NCBI GenBank assembly: GCA_903885565.1
Contig: CAISJI010000022.1
Coordinates: 1 to 64,000 of the forward strand
Reading direction: 5' to 3'
Length of the DNA stretch: 64,000 nucleotides
Origin: an uncultured Planctomycetaceae bacterium
GTDB taxonomy: Bacteria; Planctomycetota; Planctomycetia; Pirellulales; UBA1268
The notes beneath the pieces were generated by a model. The model had not been told where the DNA came from, ran no database searches, and worked only from the letters and a program-made list of their open reading frames with translations. Of this stretch, positions 9,066 to 19,142 are shown one piece after another (the first letter of the stretch is position 1; each line of letters begins with the position of its first letter). The translations under genes and the position numbers were made by a program.

Positions 9066-12000
9066 TCCGTCCACCAGAAACAGCAGCTTTTCCAATGGCA
9101 GGCCAATCAACACATCGGCGCAATGCTGCTCCCTGCGGGGCCAGATTGCCGTGCGCACAGCGCCGCGGCGTGCTGCTCTTGGTTGTGCTCAGCATGCTGA
9201 CGCTCTTCCTGATGCTTGGCGTGGCCTATCTCGTCACGGCCACCCGGGCCCGGGAAACGGCCCGGGCCTATGCACGGCTGGTGACCGGCGGGGACGACGC
9301 CCGTGTTCCGCATGCGCAGCTGCTCGATCGGATCATGCTCAAAACGCTACGGGGAGGAGGACAGGCTCCTACAGCCCCTGGAGCCGCGTTGCCCTCCGGC
9401 GGAATCGTGTTTGAATCGCTTCTTGCCGACAAGTATGGCTACAACACCTCCTCCGCCACCGTCGGCACCATCAGCGCCACGGCATCGGGCGTGAGCATCT
9501 CGGGGCCAATCGTCATCTGTTCAATCACCGGCACGGCATCTCTTGCCCCTACCGATCTCAATGGCCGGGTGCTGACGTTCGTGCAACCGGGCCGCGCCGC
9601 CACCTCCCACCGCATCATCCGGGCGCAAGCGACCAGCGGAACGACCAATGCTCCGACAACGAGCTTTGCGCTGGCTCTCGACAAGCCGTTTCAGACTGGC
9701 CCATTCACAATCCCGACCGCCGGGCGGGTGATTATCAATGGCCGGGAATTCGCTGGCGACAAGGCCTCGAACCCACTCACCGACAATTCCAACGAAGCCT
9801 GGGATGGATTTGACGATCACAACCGGTTTTTGGCTCAGGTCACCGGAACCAACACATCTTCGTCGCTGGTGACACGGGGCACCTACATTTCGGGATCGAA
9901 TGCCGTCGCCCTCACCGGCACCACTGACTACGACGGCGACCTGATCCCCGATGATGCCGACAACGATAACGACGGTGTCAACGACGGCGTCTTCCTCGAC
10001 TTCAGCATTCCCGATGCCAGCGATGCTAACGGCGGGCCAGTGCAGCTTAGAGCCTCGGTTCTGATCGTCGACCTTGACAGCCGGTACAACGTCAATGCGC
10101 ATGACAGCCTGTCGCGGATTGTTAACAGCACCACAAGCAACTATTTTCCATCGACAAAGGTTATCAACGCTTGGGGCCTTGCAACAAACCTCCCAAGTTT
10201 CATGCCAAATCCCTCCGGCGTTCCTGTCGGCAGCGGCTATGGACCGGCGGAGATCAGCGGCGGACAAAACAAGATTTTCACGGGAACCGCGACCTACCAG
10301 CCCACAGAGGATCCAGCGACATTTACGCTAGCGGGTGGAAGCACCGCCCGCGAAGTCGGAAAACGGCCAACCGGCAGCAGATATTCCATTTACTCGAGCG
10401 GTTCTTCCCTGAACCCCACTCCGCAACTTGATTCTCTCGAAGGGCGGTATGGCTCGGAGAAACGGTATGACGTTACACGCACCGACATTAGCAAAACCCC
10501 TTGGACCGGATTGGCCAGATCCCTTACGTATGGGTCTACAGCGACGACATCAACCACTGCCTTCTTCCAATTTGCTCGGCCGGGACAGGCTCTTGTGGAT
10601 GATGCCGCAAGCCAACTGACGGACAGGCGAACGGCGGCCACCGCAGGCACCAGCTACGGCATCCCGCCGCAATGGTGGGCGGCTGAAACCAACTACTCAA
10701 TTGTCGCTACGTTTCCCCAAACGCTGGACTGGAGTACGGCATATTCATCTGCTCCCACAACTCCACGGGGGGTTTTCAATTCCCCTCCCGACCTTCACGG
10801 CCGGATGAAAACATCGACCAAAACTACCGGAACGGCACCGGTGCCCCAACTGGTGTTCGCCAAGCCTGAGTGGGGCAGCGACACACTGAACGATCTTGAG
10901 ACCCGCGACGACCCTTATGAAACCTGCCTCGACACTCGCGACGGCAGGGGAGGTTTACTGCACGATCCGGCGACAAACGGTACTGGCGCAGCCACTATAG
11001 TCACCTTGACAGCCGTCGATAATCTCTACTCGCCAGCCGAAATTGAGCCAGTTCTCCGCCCATATGATCGCGACACAAACATCCTGCCCCCGCGGCTTGT
11101 CACAATGCTGGGATCAGCCGCCGAAGAGGCTCGGTTCAAAGTCACGACCGACAGCTGGGATTCCACGGCGATCGCCGGCGGCGATGCGACATCTGGCGCA
11201 GCAGCAAAAGTTTTCAACTGGCTGAGTGGATCTGCGACGAGCGGCAGTCTCTACGGCGCCACGCCGCTCGACGGCATCATCGGCGGCGAAATCGCCAAAG
11301 GGGAGCGATTTGATCTCAATCGCGCTCTGCTGGAGTCGGGCACGGCCAACAGCGGCACCTACACCCCAACCGTTTCCACCAATCTCTACTACAGACAGCG
11401 GCAGGCCTATTTCAAGGACTTGTACACGCTGCTGGTTGCTCTCAATCCGGGGGCCGATCGCGGCACGCTGGCCCAGTGGGCCGCCAACGCTGTTGAATTC
11501 CGCGATGCCGATTCGGTGATGACGCCATTTGAATACGACACCAACCCCGCCAACGGTTGGTCCCCAGATGGCGACATGCAAACCAGCGAGACTGAAAGGG
11601 CTGTTGTATTTGGCACCGAGCGTCCTGAAATCCTGATTCAGGAAGCATTCGCTTGGAGAAACACTGCCAGCGGTACAGCGGGCATGGCAATCACACTCCA
11701 TCGGCCTTGGAATGCGAAGGCAATCTCGCCGGGTTGGTATTCGGCCACCACAGTCGCTGGCGTTCCTGCCGGCATCATCGACGCCGAACCCTGCGATATC
11801 AGTCTCGACACGCGTGTCAGCGGCACCAGCGGCCGGCCGCTCAATCAGATCGATCTCGGCAAGAAGGCGGGCCCGAACGTAAGCAACAGCACCAATGCTG
11901 CCTACAACGACGTCAGCGGTACGACCTACCCAATCTGGCGGCTGCGAATCGTTGATAGCACCGGCTCGACAACACTCCAAACAGTGCGATTCGACACCGA

Positions 12001-13282
12001 CACCGCCGGTGCAAACGAAGTGGTCGACTCATCGGTGAAAACCACGAAAACGGGCGACTCCAAGGCCAAGCTGGCCGCCGATTCCACGCTCACGCTCCTC
12101 TCCGGCACGACGATCACAACCGGCATCCCAGCCACGCCAACCGCCGGAACGGCCACGATCTCGGTCACCGGTTCGACCCGAACATTCAGCGGCCTGAGCC
12201 TGCCCGGTACCGCCACTTCGGGAACCGTTCTGCTGGAGCGGCTTTCGATTCCCTCGATCGCCCTGACAAGCTCAAACGCCGCGCAATCCGCCATCTGGAA
12301 CTCCGTGGCCCTCTCTGCCACTGGAACATCCCCAGCCGTCTGGGTCACGGTCGATTCCTGTTCGGTCACGGTCACCGAGACACAAACCGTGCTATCCCCA
12401 GCGGCCTTCTCTGCCACCAGCACAGCCCGCACTCCAGGCTCACTCTTCTGGAAACCGTCCACTGCGTCACCGACTCTCACTGGCGCCACCGTGACCATCC
12501 CCTCCACCGTCGCCACCAGCGGCGCGACAGCCTGGTTCCCCTGGCCCAACCGGCCGTTTGTCAGCAGTGCCGAACTGATGCTCGTGCCCCGCGGCACGCC
12601 ACTGGAGATGCTGCAAAACTACTCTGCACTGCCTGCCGCCGTGGCCAGCTATGGCATCCCCGTCACGCCGCTCGACCTTCTCTTCGATACCGTCCATGTG
12701 CCAACCCGGTTCTCCAAGATCCACACCACCACGACGGTCAACACTTCCGCCAACACCGGCATCGACACCAACTTCACCACCGTCAACCAGCTTTCCTCGT
12801 TCCGCGAGCCGGGCCGGGTGAATCTCAACACAGTCATGTCAGACGAAGTCTGGAATGCCGTTGTGCTGGGTCCATTGACCGGCAGCACGGGTATGAGTGG
12901 ATCGACCGGCTTGCCGACCAGAACTGAGGCACAATTCTCCGGCACCTCCCCCGCTCCGGCGAAAAGCCTCGTAAAAATGCTCTCGCTGATGAGCACCGGC
13001 TCCCAACCGGTCAACGACAAAAACCAGCCGGACGTTCTGCCGACTACGCTTAACCCGCTCCACTCGCTCTACACAGCCACGAGGCTGGCAAACACTGTCA
13101 CGCCCCGATCAAACGTCTTTGCCGTCTGGATCACGCTGCGGGAATCGGTGAAGAACGATCCCGATTCGGTGAAATACCATCGGGCTTTTTACATCATCGA
13201 TCGCTCGATTCCGGTCGGCTTTGAGGATGGGGCCGACTACAACGTGCTCAACTGCGTGCGCCTGCGGAGGATCATCGAATGA
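9062..13282 (+). CDS. Giant GspK-like protein of the pseudopilin operon
   Basis: A 1406-residue protein with one N-terminal membrane helix (GVLLLVVLSMLTLFLMLGVA, about residues 37-56) after a basic leader, followed by ETARAYARL. This is the N-terminal form of GspK, the tip pseudopilin that lacks the usual Glu5. GspK is usually about 300-350 aa, so this is around four times longer. A calcium-binding DxDxDxD-type run occurs near residues 290-312 (DYDGDLIPDDADNDNDGVND), and long Ser/Thr-rich beta-like tracts fill residues 900-1200. Two GspK-like phrases about placing residues in rows (RFDLNRALL; PGRVNLNTV) hint at a SAM-like domain. The start is the GTG at 9062, overlapping the upstream stop; ATG 9095 is an alternative. 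Confidence 0.72.
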   Translation: MIRPPETAAFPMAGQSTHRRNAAPCGARLPCAQRRGVLLLVVLSMLTLFLMLGVAYLVTATRARETARAYARLVTGGDDARVPHAQLLDRIMLKTLRGGGQAPTAPGAALPSGGIVFESLLADKYGYNTSSATVGTISATASGVSISGPIVICSITGTASLAPTDLNGRVLTFVQPGRAATSHRIIRAQATSGTTNAPTTSFALALDKPFQTGPFTIPTAGRVIINGREFAGDKASNPLTDNSNEAWDGFDDHNRFLAQVTGTNTSSSLVTRGTYISGSNAVALTGTTDYDGDLIPDDADNDNDGVNDGVFLDFSIPDASDANGGPVQLRASVLIVDLDSRYNVNAHDSLSRIVNSTTSNYFPSTKVINAWGLATNLPSFMPNPSGVPVGSGYGPAEISGGQNKIFTGTATYQPTEDPATFTLAGGSTAREVGKRPTGSRYSIYSSGSSLNPTPQLDSLEGRYGSEKRYDVTRTDISKTPWTGLARSLTYGSTATTSTTAFFQFARPGQALVDDAASQLTDRRTAATAGTSYGIPPQWWAAETNYSIVATFPQTLDWSTAYSSAPTTPRGVFNSPPDLHGRMKTSTKTTGTAPVPQLVFAKPEWGSDTLNDLETRDDPYETCLDTRDGRGGLLHDPATNGTGAATIVTLTAVDNLYSPAEIEPVLRPYDRDTNILPPRLVTMLGSAAEEARFKVTTDSWDSTAIAGGDATSGAAAKVFNWLSGSATSGSLYGATPLDGIIGGEIAKGERFDLNRALLESGTANSGTYTPTVSTNLYYRQRQAYFKDLYTLLVALNPGADRGTLAQWAANAVEFRDADSVMTPFEYDTNPANGWSPDGDMQTSETERAVVFGTERPEILIQEAFAWRNTASGTAGMAITLHRPWNAKAISPGWYSATTVAGVPAGIIDAEPCDISLDTRVSGTSGRPLNQIDLGKKAGPNVSNSTNAAYNDVSGTTYPIWRLRIVDSTGSTTLQTVRFDTDTAGANEVVDSSVKTTKTGDSKAKLAADSTLTLLSGTTITTGIPATPTAGTATISVTGSTRTFSGLSLPGTATSGTVLLERLSIPSIALTSSNAAQSAIWNSVALSATGTSPAVWVTVDSCSVTVTETQTVLSPAAFSATSTARTPGSLFWKPSTASPTLTGATVTIPSTVATSGATAWFPWPNRPFVSSAELMLVPRGTPLEMLQNYSALPAAVASYGIPVTPLDLLFDTVHVPTRFSKIHTTTTVNTSANTGIDTNFTTVNQLSSFREPGRVNLNTVMSDEVWNAVVLGPLTGSTGMSGSTGLPTRTEAQFSGTSPAPAKSLVKMLSLMSTGSQPVNDKNQPDVLPTTLNPLHSLYTATRLANTVTPRSNVFAVWITLRESVKNDPDSVKYHRAFYIIDRSIPVGFEDGADYNVLNCVRLRRIIE

Positions 13283-14694
13283 ATCGCCGCGGCATGACAT
13301 TGATCGAGATGCTGGTGGCGATGACCGCCACGCTGATCCTGATGGGCGCCATCGCCCGGGTCTTTTCGGTGTTTGGCACCGCCATCACCAATAGCCGGGC
13401 CGTGCTCGCCACCGACGCGCAACTGCGCACCGCCGCCTGGCGGCTGCGGAGCGATCTCTCCGGCATCACCTGCCGCACGCTCCCTCCCCGCGGCCCCGAC
13501 GCCGGCGAAGGCTATTTTGAACTGATTGAGGGACCGGCCAAAGATGCCGACGCCTCCGATGCCACAACCATTGGCCCTGCCGACCATGACGATGTGCTCC
13601 TTTTCACCACGCGCTCGGCCGACACGCCATTTGTAGGGCGGGCACCATCGCTGACGGGCACAACTGCCGGCGGCCAAAACGATCTCTTTGAAAGCTCCGT
13701 GGCGGAGGTGGCCTGGTTTGCCCGGCCGACGCTCCCCGCCACCAATCCGCCGACATACACGCTCTACCGCAAGCAACTGCTGGTGATGGGATATGTCGGC
13801 GCTGATCCGTTCTATCAAGGCACTGGCGCCAGTACGAACAACTCCCTTCCTTGGACCACCGGCAACAGCACCTGGGCTAGCTACTACAACCTCCCCTGTG
13901 ATGTGTCGGTGCGTTGGGAACGGGGCACCACGCTCTATCCCAACACGCTCGCCGATCTCACCCGGCGGGAGAATCGGTTCATGCACAATGTCACCGGTGC
14001 CTCCGCCGCCTTTCCGTTTCCCTTCGTGGCTCATCAGTTCGGCTCCAATAACACCAGCTATGAAGACTTGGCAGGAACAGCCGTCAACGGCCTGATCTTC
14101 GACAACAACAGCGCTCGAAAGGGAGAGGATGTTGTGCTGATAAATGTCCTCTCGTTCGATGTGCGGGTGTTCGATCCCGCCGCGCCGGTCGCCCTCTCTG
14201 CCAACGGCAACACAGCCCTGGTGCCGGGGGATCCTCTCTATCCGCCCGCAATCGTCAATGGCGGCCCCGTCGCCTCGGGTGCCTATGTCGATCTTGGTGT
14301 GGGCATATTCTCCAACAGCCTCCTCTCCGGCAGCCAGATCTATCCGCGGTTTGCCGGCTACGGCCACCCCAAGAGCCAACTGGTCGGGTCGGCCGGCACC
14401 CGCCGGACGTACGACACCTGGAGCACCCACTACGAGGCCAATGGCCGCGACGAGGATAGCAGCGGCACCGCCGATGAGGGCACCGATGGCATCGATAACA
14501 ATTCCGACGGCCAGATCGACGAAGTGCCTGTCGACACCAACGGCGATGGCGTCCCCGACATTGCCGGCGAACTCGAAACCTCCCCTCCCTATCCCTTTCC
14601 GCTCCGAGGTGTCGAGGTGCGGATCCGCTGCTACGAACCCTCCAGCGGGCAGGTGCGGCAGATGACGGTGCGGCATTCGTTCGTGCCCCACTGA
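13279..14694 (+). CDS. GspJ/PilW-like minor pseudopilin
   Basis: Final gene of the tightly packed operon, 471 aa, with its ATG overlapping the GspK-like stop (ATGA). The N-terminus is NRRG/MTLIEMLVAMTATLILMGAI, and the following helix (AVLATDAQLRTAAWRLRSDL) is the GspJ/PilW pattern. A second Asp-rich run near residues 390-427 (GIDNNSDGQIDEVPVDTNGD) looks like a thrombospondin-type calcium site and parallels the one in the GspK-like protein. In T2SS, GspI, GspJ and GspK form the tip complex; the same three types are adjacent here, so a tip complex is a reasonable inference. Confidence 0.82.
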   Translation: MNRRGMTLIEMLVAMTATLILMGAIARVFSVFGTAITNSRAVLATDAQLRTAAWRLRSDLSGITCRTLPPRGPDAGEGYFELIEGPAKDADASDATTIGPADHDDVLLFTTRSADTPFVGRAPSLTGTTAGGQNDLFESSVAEVAWFARPTLPATNPPTYTLYRKQLLVMGYVGADPFYQGTGASTNNSLPWTTGNSTWASYYNLPCDVSVRWERGTTLYPNTLADLTRRENRFMHNVTGASAAFPFPFVAHQFGSNNTSYEDLAGTAVNGLIFDNNSARKGEDVVLINVLSFDVRVFDPAAPVALSANGNTALVPGDPLYPPAIVNGGPVASGAYVDLGVGIFSNSLLSGSQIYPRFAGYGHPKSQLVGSAGTRRTYDTWSTHYEANGRDEDSSGTADEGTDGIDNNSDGQIDEVPVDTNGDGVPDIAGELETSPPYPFPLRGVEVRIRCYEPSSGQVRQMTVRHSFVPH

Positions 14695-14938
14695 TCGCTG
14701 GCCGACCGCGCGGTAATCGACCGCAGCGAAAATCTGAGGCATGCCAGCCACCCTGCGCTGGACAATTCCCCCACAGCACCCGAAAATAGAAGTGCAGGGG
14801 CAACGGCACAGGCCGGACGCGCCGTGAACTCATCCCGACCAGACGGCGATGGATTCGGGCGCGGTCCGGCCGCCGAATCTGCAGTACCGCTCAGTTCTTC
14901 CACCCTTCACCAGAGCCAATCGCTCTTAGGGGATTTTT

Positions 14939-15988
14939 ATGTGTCATTTCGCCCCCCCGCGCCGCGCCCGTCGCAGCGGTTTCACGCTTGTGGAACTGCT
15001 CGTCGTGATCGGCATCATCGCCACACTCGTCGGCCTCCTCCTCCCCGCCGTTCAAGCGGCCCGTGAGTCTGGCCGGAGGAATACATGCCAGAACAACCTT
15101 GGCCAGTTGGCCAAAGCCGTGATGGCCTTCGACTCGCAGAAGCAGTTCATCCCCGGCTGGCGGAATCCGCATCCTAGCGCAGCGGTTTCCAAAGACGTGA
15201 CACTCGCAGACGCGATTGTTGCTGGAGCAGTGTCTTGGACGGTGCCACTGCTACCAAACCTGGAACGCAAAGACGCCTACAACCTGTGGAGCAATACTGG
15301 ATCAATGGGAGCTCTTTTGTCCAGCAATCCGGCACCAACGATGGCCATTTTGAAGTGCCCCACGGCTCCCGCAGAGAACGACAGCCAGCCCACACTTGCC
15401 TACGGCGGCAATATGGGCATCGGCGTGGTGGCTAACAAACAGTATAAGAATGACGGCGTGATGATGGACACTCTGGGCAGCGGCAGCTATGCACCGTCCA
15501 AGACGAGCATCGACTTCGTCAGCGCGGGCGATGGAGCAACAATGACGCTGCTCTTTGCTGAGAAGTCTGGACCGCTCTATACGCCGCAGGCCTTCTATGA
15601 CGTTGCCCCTCGCTCTTTCGGCCTTCTTTCGGGGGCGTCATTCGGACCGAATTCCAGCCCTTGGGTTGCCCCTGGCCAACTCGCCGGCCCGATTCCTGGC
15701 TTTGGTGTTTTGGATGCCACGCTGACAACTCCGATGTTCAACAGCAAATTGACGGCTGCCAATGGTATGTATGGCAGGCCATCGTCTGCCCACTCCGGTG
15801 TTGTTGTCGTCGCCTTCTGCGATGGGCACGTTGTATCCATGAGCGATGCGATTAGCCCGCAGACGTACTGCCAGCTGATCACGTCAAATTCTCAGGCTTC
15901 TGGCACCAACCCCTCGGCCATGCAAACCTTGGTGGGGGCAGGCACATTTCAGTCTTCAGTTCCCCCCTCTGAAGCTGACTTCCAGTAA
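14939..15988 (+). CDS. DUF1559 pseudopilin-like protein
   Basis: Planctomycete-type DUF1559 protein, 349 aa. The prepilin signal [22 protein letters not shown] is followed by the DUF1559 signature [20 protein letters not shown]. The C-terminus carries the H-x9-DG motif (His in SAHSG, DG in FCDGH). AGGGGAT lies before the ATG as a ribosome-binding site. It is separated from the pseudopilin operon by 244 nt with no gene, so it may have its own promoter. A strong terminator follows. DUF1559 proteins are abundant in planctomycetes and presumed extracytoplasmic; the function is not known. Confidence 0.9.
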   Translation: MCHFAPPRRARRSGFTLVELLVVIGIIATLVGLLLPAVQAARESGRRNTCQNNLGQLAKAVMAFDSQKQFIPGWRNPHPSAAVSKDVTLADAIVAGAVSWTVPLLPNLERKDAYNLWSNTGSMGALLSSNPAPTMAILKCPTAPAENDSQPTLAYGGNMGIGVVANKQYKNDGVMMDTLGSGSYAPSKTSIDFVSAGDGATMTLLFAEKSGPLYTPQAFYDVAPRSFGLLSGASFGPNSSPWVAPGQLAGPIPGFGVLDATLTTPMFNSKLTAANGMYGRPSSAHSGVVVVAFCDGHVVSMSDAISPQTYCQLITSNSQASGTNPSAMQTLVGAGTFQSSVPPSEADFQ

Positions 15989-16027
15989 CCGACCGACTAT
16001 CGGCATCTGGCCCGGCGACAAACGAAA

Positions 16028-16057
16028 CCGCCCGCGGGCAACCGCGGGCGGTTTTTT
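16028..16057 (+). terminator. Strong intrinsic terminator
   Basis: A perfect 10-bp GC stem (CCGCCCGCGG at 16028-16037 with CCGCGGGCGG at 16042-16051) around a GCAA tetraloop is followed by T6. It lies 40 nt after the DUF1559 stop and ends that transcription unit. Confidence 0.9.
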
Positions 16058-16122
16058 GCTGCGCTCGCCTCGCTCTCCAACCCCCCAAAACTCTCCCCGC
16101 GCCAGCCCAAGCCCACCCTCGA

Positions 16123-16151
16123 TTGACTTGCCTAAAAACATCTGCAGACTG
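16123..16151 (+). promoter_or_regulatory. Conserved TTGACT element upstream of duplicated DUF1559 gene
   Basis: TTGACT, 17 nt, then AGACTGTGA. The same arrangement with the same spacing occurs before the next paralogue (17518). TTGACT is a good -35 hexamer, but the -10 (AGACTG) is poor, so this may be a promoter for another sigma factor or a conserved relic of the duplication. It lies about 130 nt ahead of the gene start. Confidence 0.4.
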
Positions 16152-16279
16152 TGAGGCGGTAGGGCTTTATGGGGGTTGATAGAGCACTCGCTCAACGGGT
16201 AAGTTTTTTTAGCAAGACGCTTGCACAGCCTGAAAAAAGCCTCTGTTCTCGCCATACCCTTTGCCCGAACCGAGCCCCC

Positions 16280-17329
16280 ATGAATCGGCCTGCCTCCAGC
16301 AAGCCACCTCGCGACCGCTCTGGCATCACGCGGGTGGAACTGCTCACTATCATCGGTGTTTGCCTGGCTGCTGTGGGAGTGGCCGTCCCGACGCTCCTCT
16401 CTTCCCGGGAAACGAGCCGGCGCACCACCTGCCTGGCCAATCTCGGCCAACTCAGCCGGGCCGTGATCGCCTTTGATCAGCAGAAACTGTTCATTCCCGG
16501 CCTCCGCAACGCCCATCCCAACCCGAGCGTCTTCAACTCGGGTGACTCACGGCCCAAGGGAGCGGTTTCCTGGCCCGTGCTGATCCTGCCCAATATCGAA
16601 TGCCAGGAGATCTTCACGCTCTGGTCGAAGAGTTCCGACTCCAACAGCGGGGCGGTACCGAATTCCAACCCGGCCCCGGCGATTGCCATTTTCAACTGCC
16701 CAGCCTCTCCCGGCGAATTCGATACCCAGCCGACACTCGCCTATGCCGGGAATGGCGGGGTGGGGGTGATCGCCAAAGCCCAGTCGAAGAACGACAGCGT
16801 GATGCTCGATACGCTCGGTGTATTGGGTGGCTACGAAGCTGCCCGAAGCAGTGTCGAATTCATCAACTCCGCAGATGGCGGGGCCAACACGCTGCTGTTG
16901 GCGGAGAAATGTGGGCCTCTCTACAGCCCGCTGGCGTTTTACGATATGGCCCCTCGGTCGCTCGCCGCGCCGACCGCCTCCACCTTCAGCCCTGGCATCT
17001 GGTTTTCCCCAGGCCAGCCCAACACGCCCGTACCCGCCTTTGGCGTTTTCGATGGCTTGGGAGCCACGCTCACCTCGCCAATGCTCAATAGCCAAAACCC
17101 GACCACAACCCTCGACAGCGCCGCGACGCGCCCCTCTTCCCGGCACCCGGGCGGTGTTCTGGTGGCCTTCGTGGATGGCCACTGCCGGGCCCTGTCAGAG
17201 GGCATCAGCCCCCAAACCTACGGACAGTTGCTCACCCCCAACTCCCGCAGCGGCGAAGGACGAATGGCCTTCACCGCGGGGGGAGTGGAATTTCTGCCCG
17301 CCGAACCGCTCGCGGAGTCTGCTCTGTAG
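16280..17329 (+). CDS. DUF1559 pseudopilin-like protein with altered cleavage motif
   Basis: Paralogue of the DUF1559 proteins, 349 aa. The start is the ATG at 16280, because the matching position in the paralogue at 17674 is also ATGAATCGG; upstream codons are not conserved. The usual G/FTLVELL is changed to G/ITRVELLTIIGVCL, with Arg at +3 but Glu5 kept. LSSRETSRRTTCLANLGQL replaces the standard AARESARR...NNLKQ form. The H-x9-DG motif is present (RHPGGVLVAFVDGH). It is clearly a diverged copy paired with the next gene. Confidence 0.87.
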   Translation: MNRPASSKPPRDRSGITRVELLTIIGVCLAAVGVAVPTLLSSRETSRRTTCLANLGQLSRAVIAFDQQKLFIPGLRNAHPNPSVFNSGDSRPKGAVSWPVLILPNIECQEIFTLWSKSSDSNSGAVPNSNPAPAIAIFNCPASPGEFDTQPTLAYAGNGGVGVIAKAQSKNDSVMLDTLGVLGGYEAARSSVEFINSADGGANTLLLAEKCGPLYSPLAFYDMAPRSLAAPTASTFSPGIWFSPGQPNTPVPAFGVFDGLGATLTSPMLNSQNPTTTLDSAATRPSSRHPGGVLVAFVDGHCRALSEGISPQTYGQLLTPNSRSGEGRMAFTAGGVEFLPAEPLAESAL

Positions 17330-17517
17330 CTGTCGGCAGAGATTCTTAAGGCTAGCCGTTTTCTGCGAACAGCCAGAATCGCCGCCGCGAAGCGGAGGCG
17401 ACTTGGCTGGGCCGGTCCCAATGAGCCAGAATCAGCCTCAAAAACCCTCTGCAGAACAGATCTCGAGGGGCATCGGGCCCCTCCAGCACCGCGCCACTGT
17501 GCCCACAGCCTGCTCGA

Positions 17518-17546
17518 TTGACTTGCCCGATGCCATGCGCACACTG
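17518..17546 (+). promoter_or_regulatory. Second copy of the conserved TTGACT element
   Basis: TTGACT at 17518-17523, 17 nt, then ACACTGTGA, matching the element at 16123 in sequence and spacing. The rest of the 344-nt gap (17330-17673) holds only a short GC hairpin at 17380-17400 and no gene. Confidence 0.4.
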
Positions 17547-17673
17547 TGAACAGGCGACGCTTCAATTGAGGCTGATCCAAAACCCTTCCGATGGGGAAGA
17601 TCCGATACACCCCCCGAGCGCCCCTTGAAGAGCCTCCGCTCTTGCGAGCCCTCTGCCCCGAGTCGAGCCCCTC

Positions 17674-18729
17674 ATGAATCGGTCTGCTTCCGTCGCTTGC
17701 GGTCCGCGTGGCCGCCCCGGTCTCACGCGGGTCGAATTGCTCGCCATCCTCGGCGTCTGCCTGGCGGTTGTGGGCATGGCCACCCCGATTCTCCTCTCCT
17801 ACCGGGAGACGAGCCGCCGCACCGCCTGCCTGGCCAATCAGGGAACACTCGCCCAAGCCCTGATCGCCTTCGACGGCCAGAAACAGTTTCTCCCCGGGAT
17901 CCGCAATCCCCATCCGTTAGGCGAGGTCACCGCGGAAGCCTTTCAGTCGGTTTCCTGGCCCGTTGCGATCCTCCCCCAGATCGATCGCAACGATGTCTAC
18001 AGCCTCTGGACTTCTGCCGACCCCAGCGGCAAAATCGCCACCCCTGCTCCCCTGATCGCCACGTTTGTCTGCCCCGCGGCCCCGGCCTCAGCCGTGCCGC
18101 TGCATCCTTCGTTGAGCTACGCGGGCAACGCCGGCATCGGCGTGGTTCGCGTCAACAACATCAACAAGCAGTTCAAACATGACGGCGTGATGATGGACAC
18201 CCTCGGCATCCGCGGCGAAGGCAGCTATACCCCGATGCGCACCAGCATCGAATTCATCCAGAGTGGGGATGGCACGCAATCGACTCTGCTGCTCAGCGAA
18301 AAGGCCTCGTTCCGCTATGCCCCCACGGCCAGCTACGACGTCTCCCCCGGTTCGCTCCTCAATCCCGATGCCTACCGCCCCAGTCTTGAGGCCTGGAAGG
18401 AGCAGGGCCCCGTACCGGCACCGGGATTTGGCGTGTTTCCCGCCGATCCGACCAACCGGGAATTCCCGTACATCACCTCCAATAAAATGCTCAACAGCGA
18501 CATCGCCAGCAACGATGGCTTCTACGGACGCCCTTCATCCGACCATGCCGGGGTGGCCATTGCCGCGTTTGCCGACGGCCACTGCGTGGCGATCAGCGAT
18601 AAGATCGATGCCCAAACCTACTGCCAGCTGATCACCTCGAATTCGAAGGGCGGCTTTGGACAGCTGGAACGCAATGTCTGGCTGAAGTTTCAGCCGGAGA
18701 AGCCTCCCGCCGGATCCTCCTACCGCTGA
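17674..18729 (+). CDS. DUF1559 pseudopilin-like protein, tandem paralogue
   Basis: Tandem paralogue of the preceding gene, 351 aa, sharing the unusual motif (PG/LTRVELLAILGVCLA) and SYRETSRRTACLANQGTLAQ. The H-x9-DG motif is intact (DHAGVAIAAFADGH). Sequence upstream of both starts is also alike (GAGCCCC-TC-ATGAATCGG), so the duplication unit included regulatory DNA. Whether a prepilin peptidase accepts Arg at +3 cannot be decided from sequence. Confidence 0.87.
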   Translation: MNRSASVACGPRGRPGLTRVELLAILGVCLAVVGMATPILLSYRETSRRTACLANQGTLAQALIAFDGQKQFLPGIRNPHPLGEVTAEAFQSVSWPVAILPQIDRNDVYSLWTSADPSGKIATPAPLIATFVCPAAPASAVPLHPSLSYAGNAGIGVVRVNNINKQFKHDGVMMDTLGIRGEGSYTPMRTSIEFIQSGDGTQSTLLLSEKASFRYAPTASYDVSPGSLLNPDAYRPSLEAWKEQGPVPAPGFGVFPADPTNREFPYITSNKMLNSDIASNDGFYGRPSSDHAGVAIAAFADGHCVAISDKIDAQTYCQLITSNSKGGFGQLERNVWLKFQPEKPPAGSSYR

Positions 18730-18843
18730 GATTGGTGCTGGCTATCGGTCGCTTTCCACAGCTTGACCATGAAGGGAACAGCCGTACACTGATTGGCTGT
18801 GGCCCCGCATGGCACCGGCCCACCGTCACTCCGAGGTGTTCCC

Positions 18844-19089
18844 ATGACGACCGAGCAGTTTCGCGCAGCACTGAAAAGAGAGCCCTTTGCGCCGTTCGCC
18901 GTCCATCTCGCCGACGGTCGATCGGTCGGAGTGAAACATCCCGAACAGGTCGCCATGAGCCAGGGCGGCCGCACCGTTGTTGTCGTTCAGCCGGACGATT
19001 CCTGGAACGCCATCGACCTTCTGCTCGTCACCGACATCGAGTTTTTCGGGAGCGGCGATCGGGAGTTCCCCGATCGTCGTTCTGCCTGA
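18844..19089 (+). CDS. Small conserved planctomycete protein
   Basis: An 81-residue protein beginning MTTEQFRAALKREPFAPFAV, followed by LADGRSVGVKHPEQVAMSQG and a beta-rich remainder (RTVVVVQPDDSWNAIDLLLVTDI). It looks soluble and cytosolic. Similar short proteins are common in planctomycete genomes and have no assigned function. The start is chosen as the first ATG that begins the conserved region; an in-frame ATG further upstream (18793) adds 17 unconserved residues. Confidence 0.6.
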   Translation: MTTEQFRAALKREPFAPFAVHLADGRSVGVKHPEQVAMSQGGRTVVVVQPDDSWNAIDLLLVTDIEFFGSGDREFPDRRSA

Positions 19090-19142
19090 CCGCGGCCACC
19101 ATCCAGCCGATGTCGTGGCCCCCCACCGCCACCAAAAGCCAC

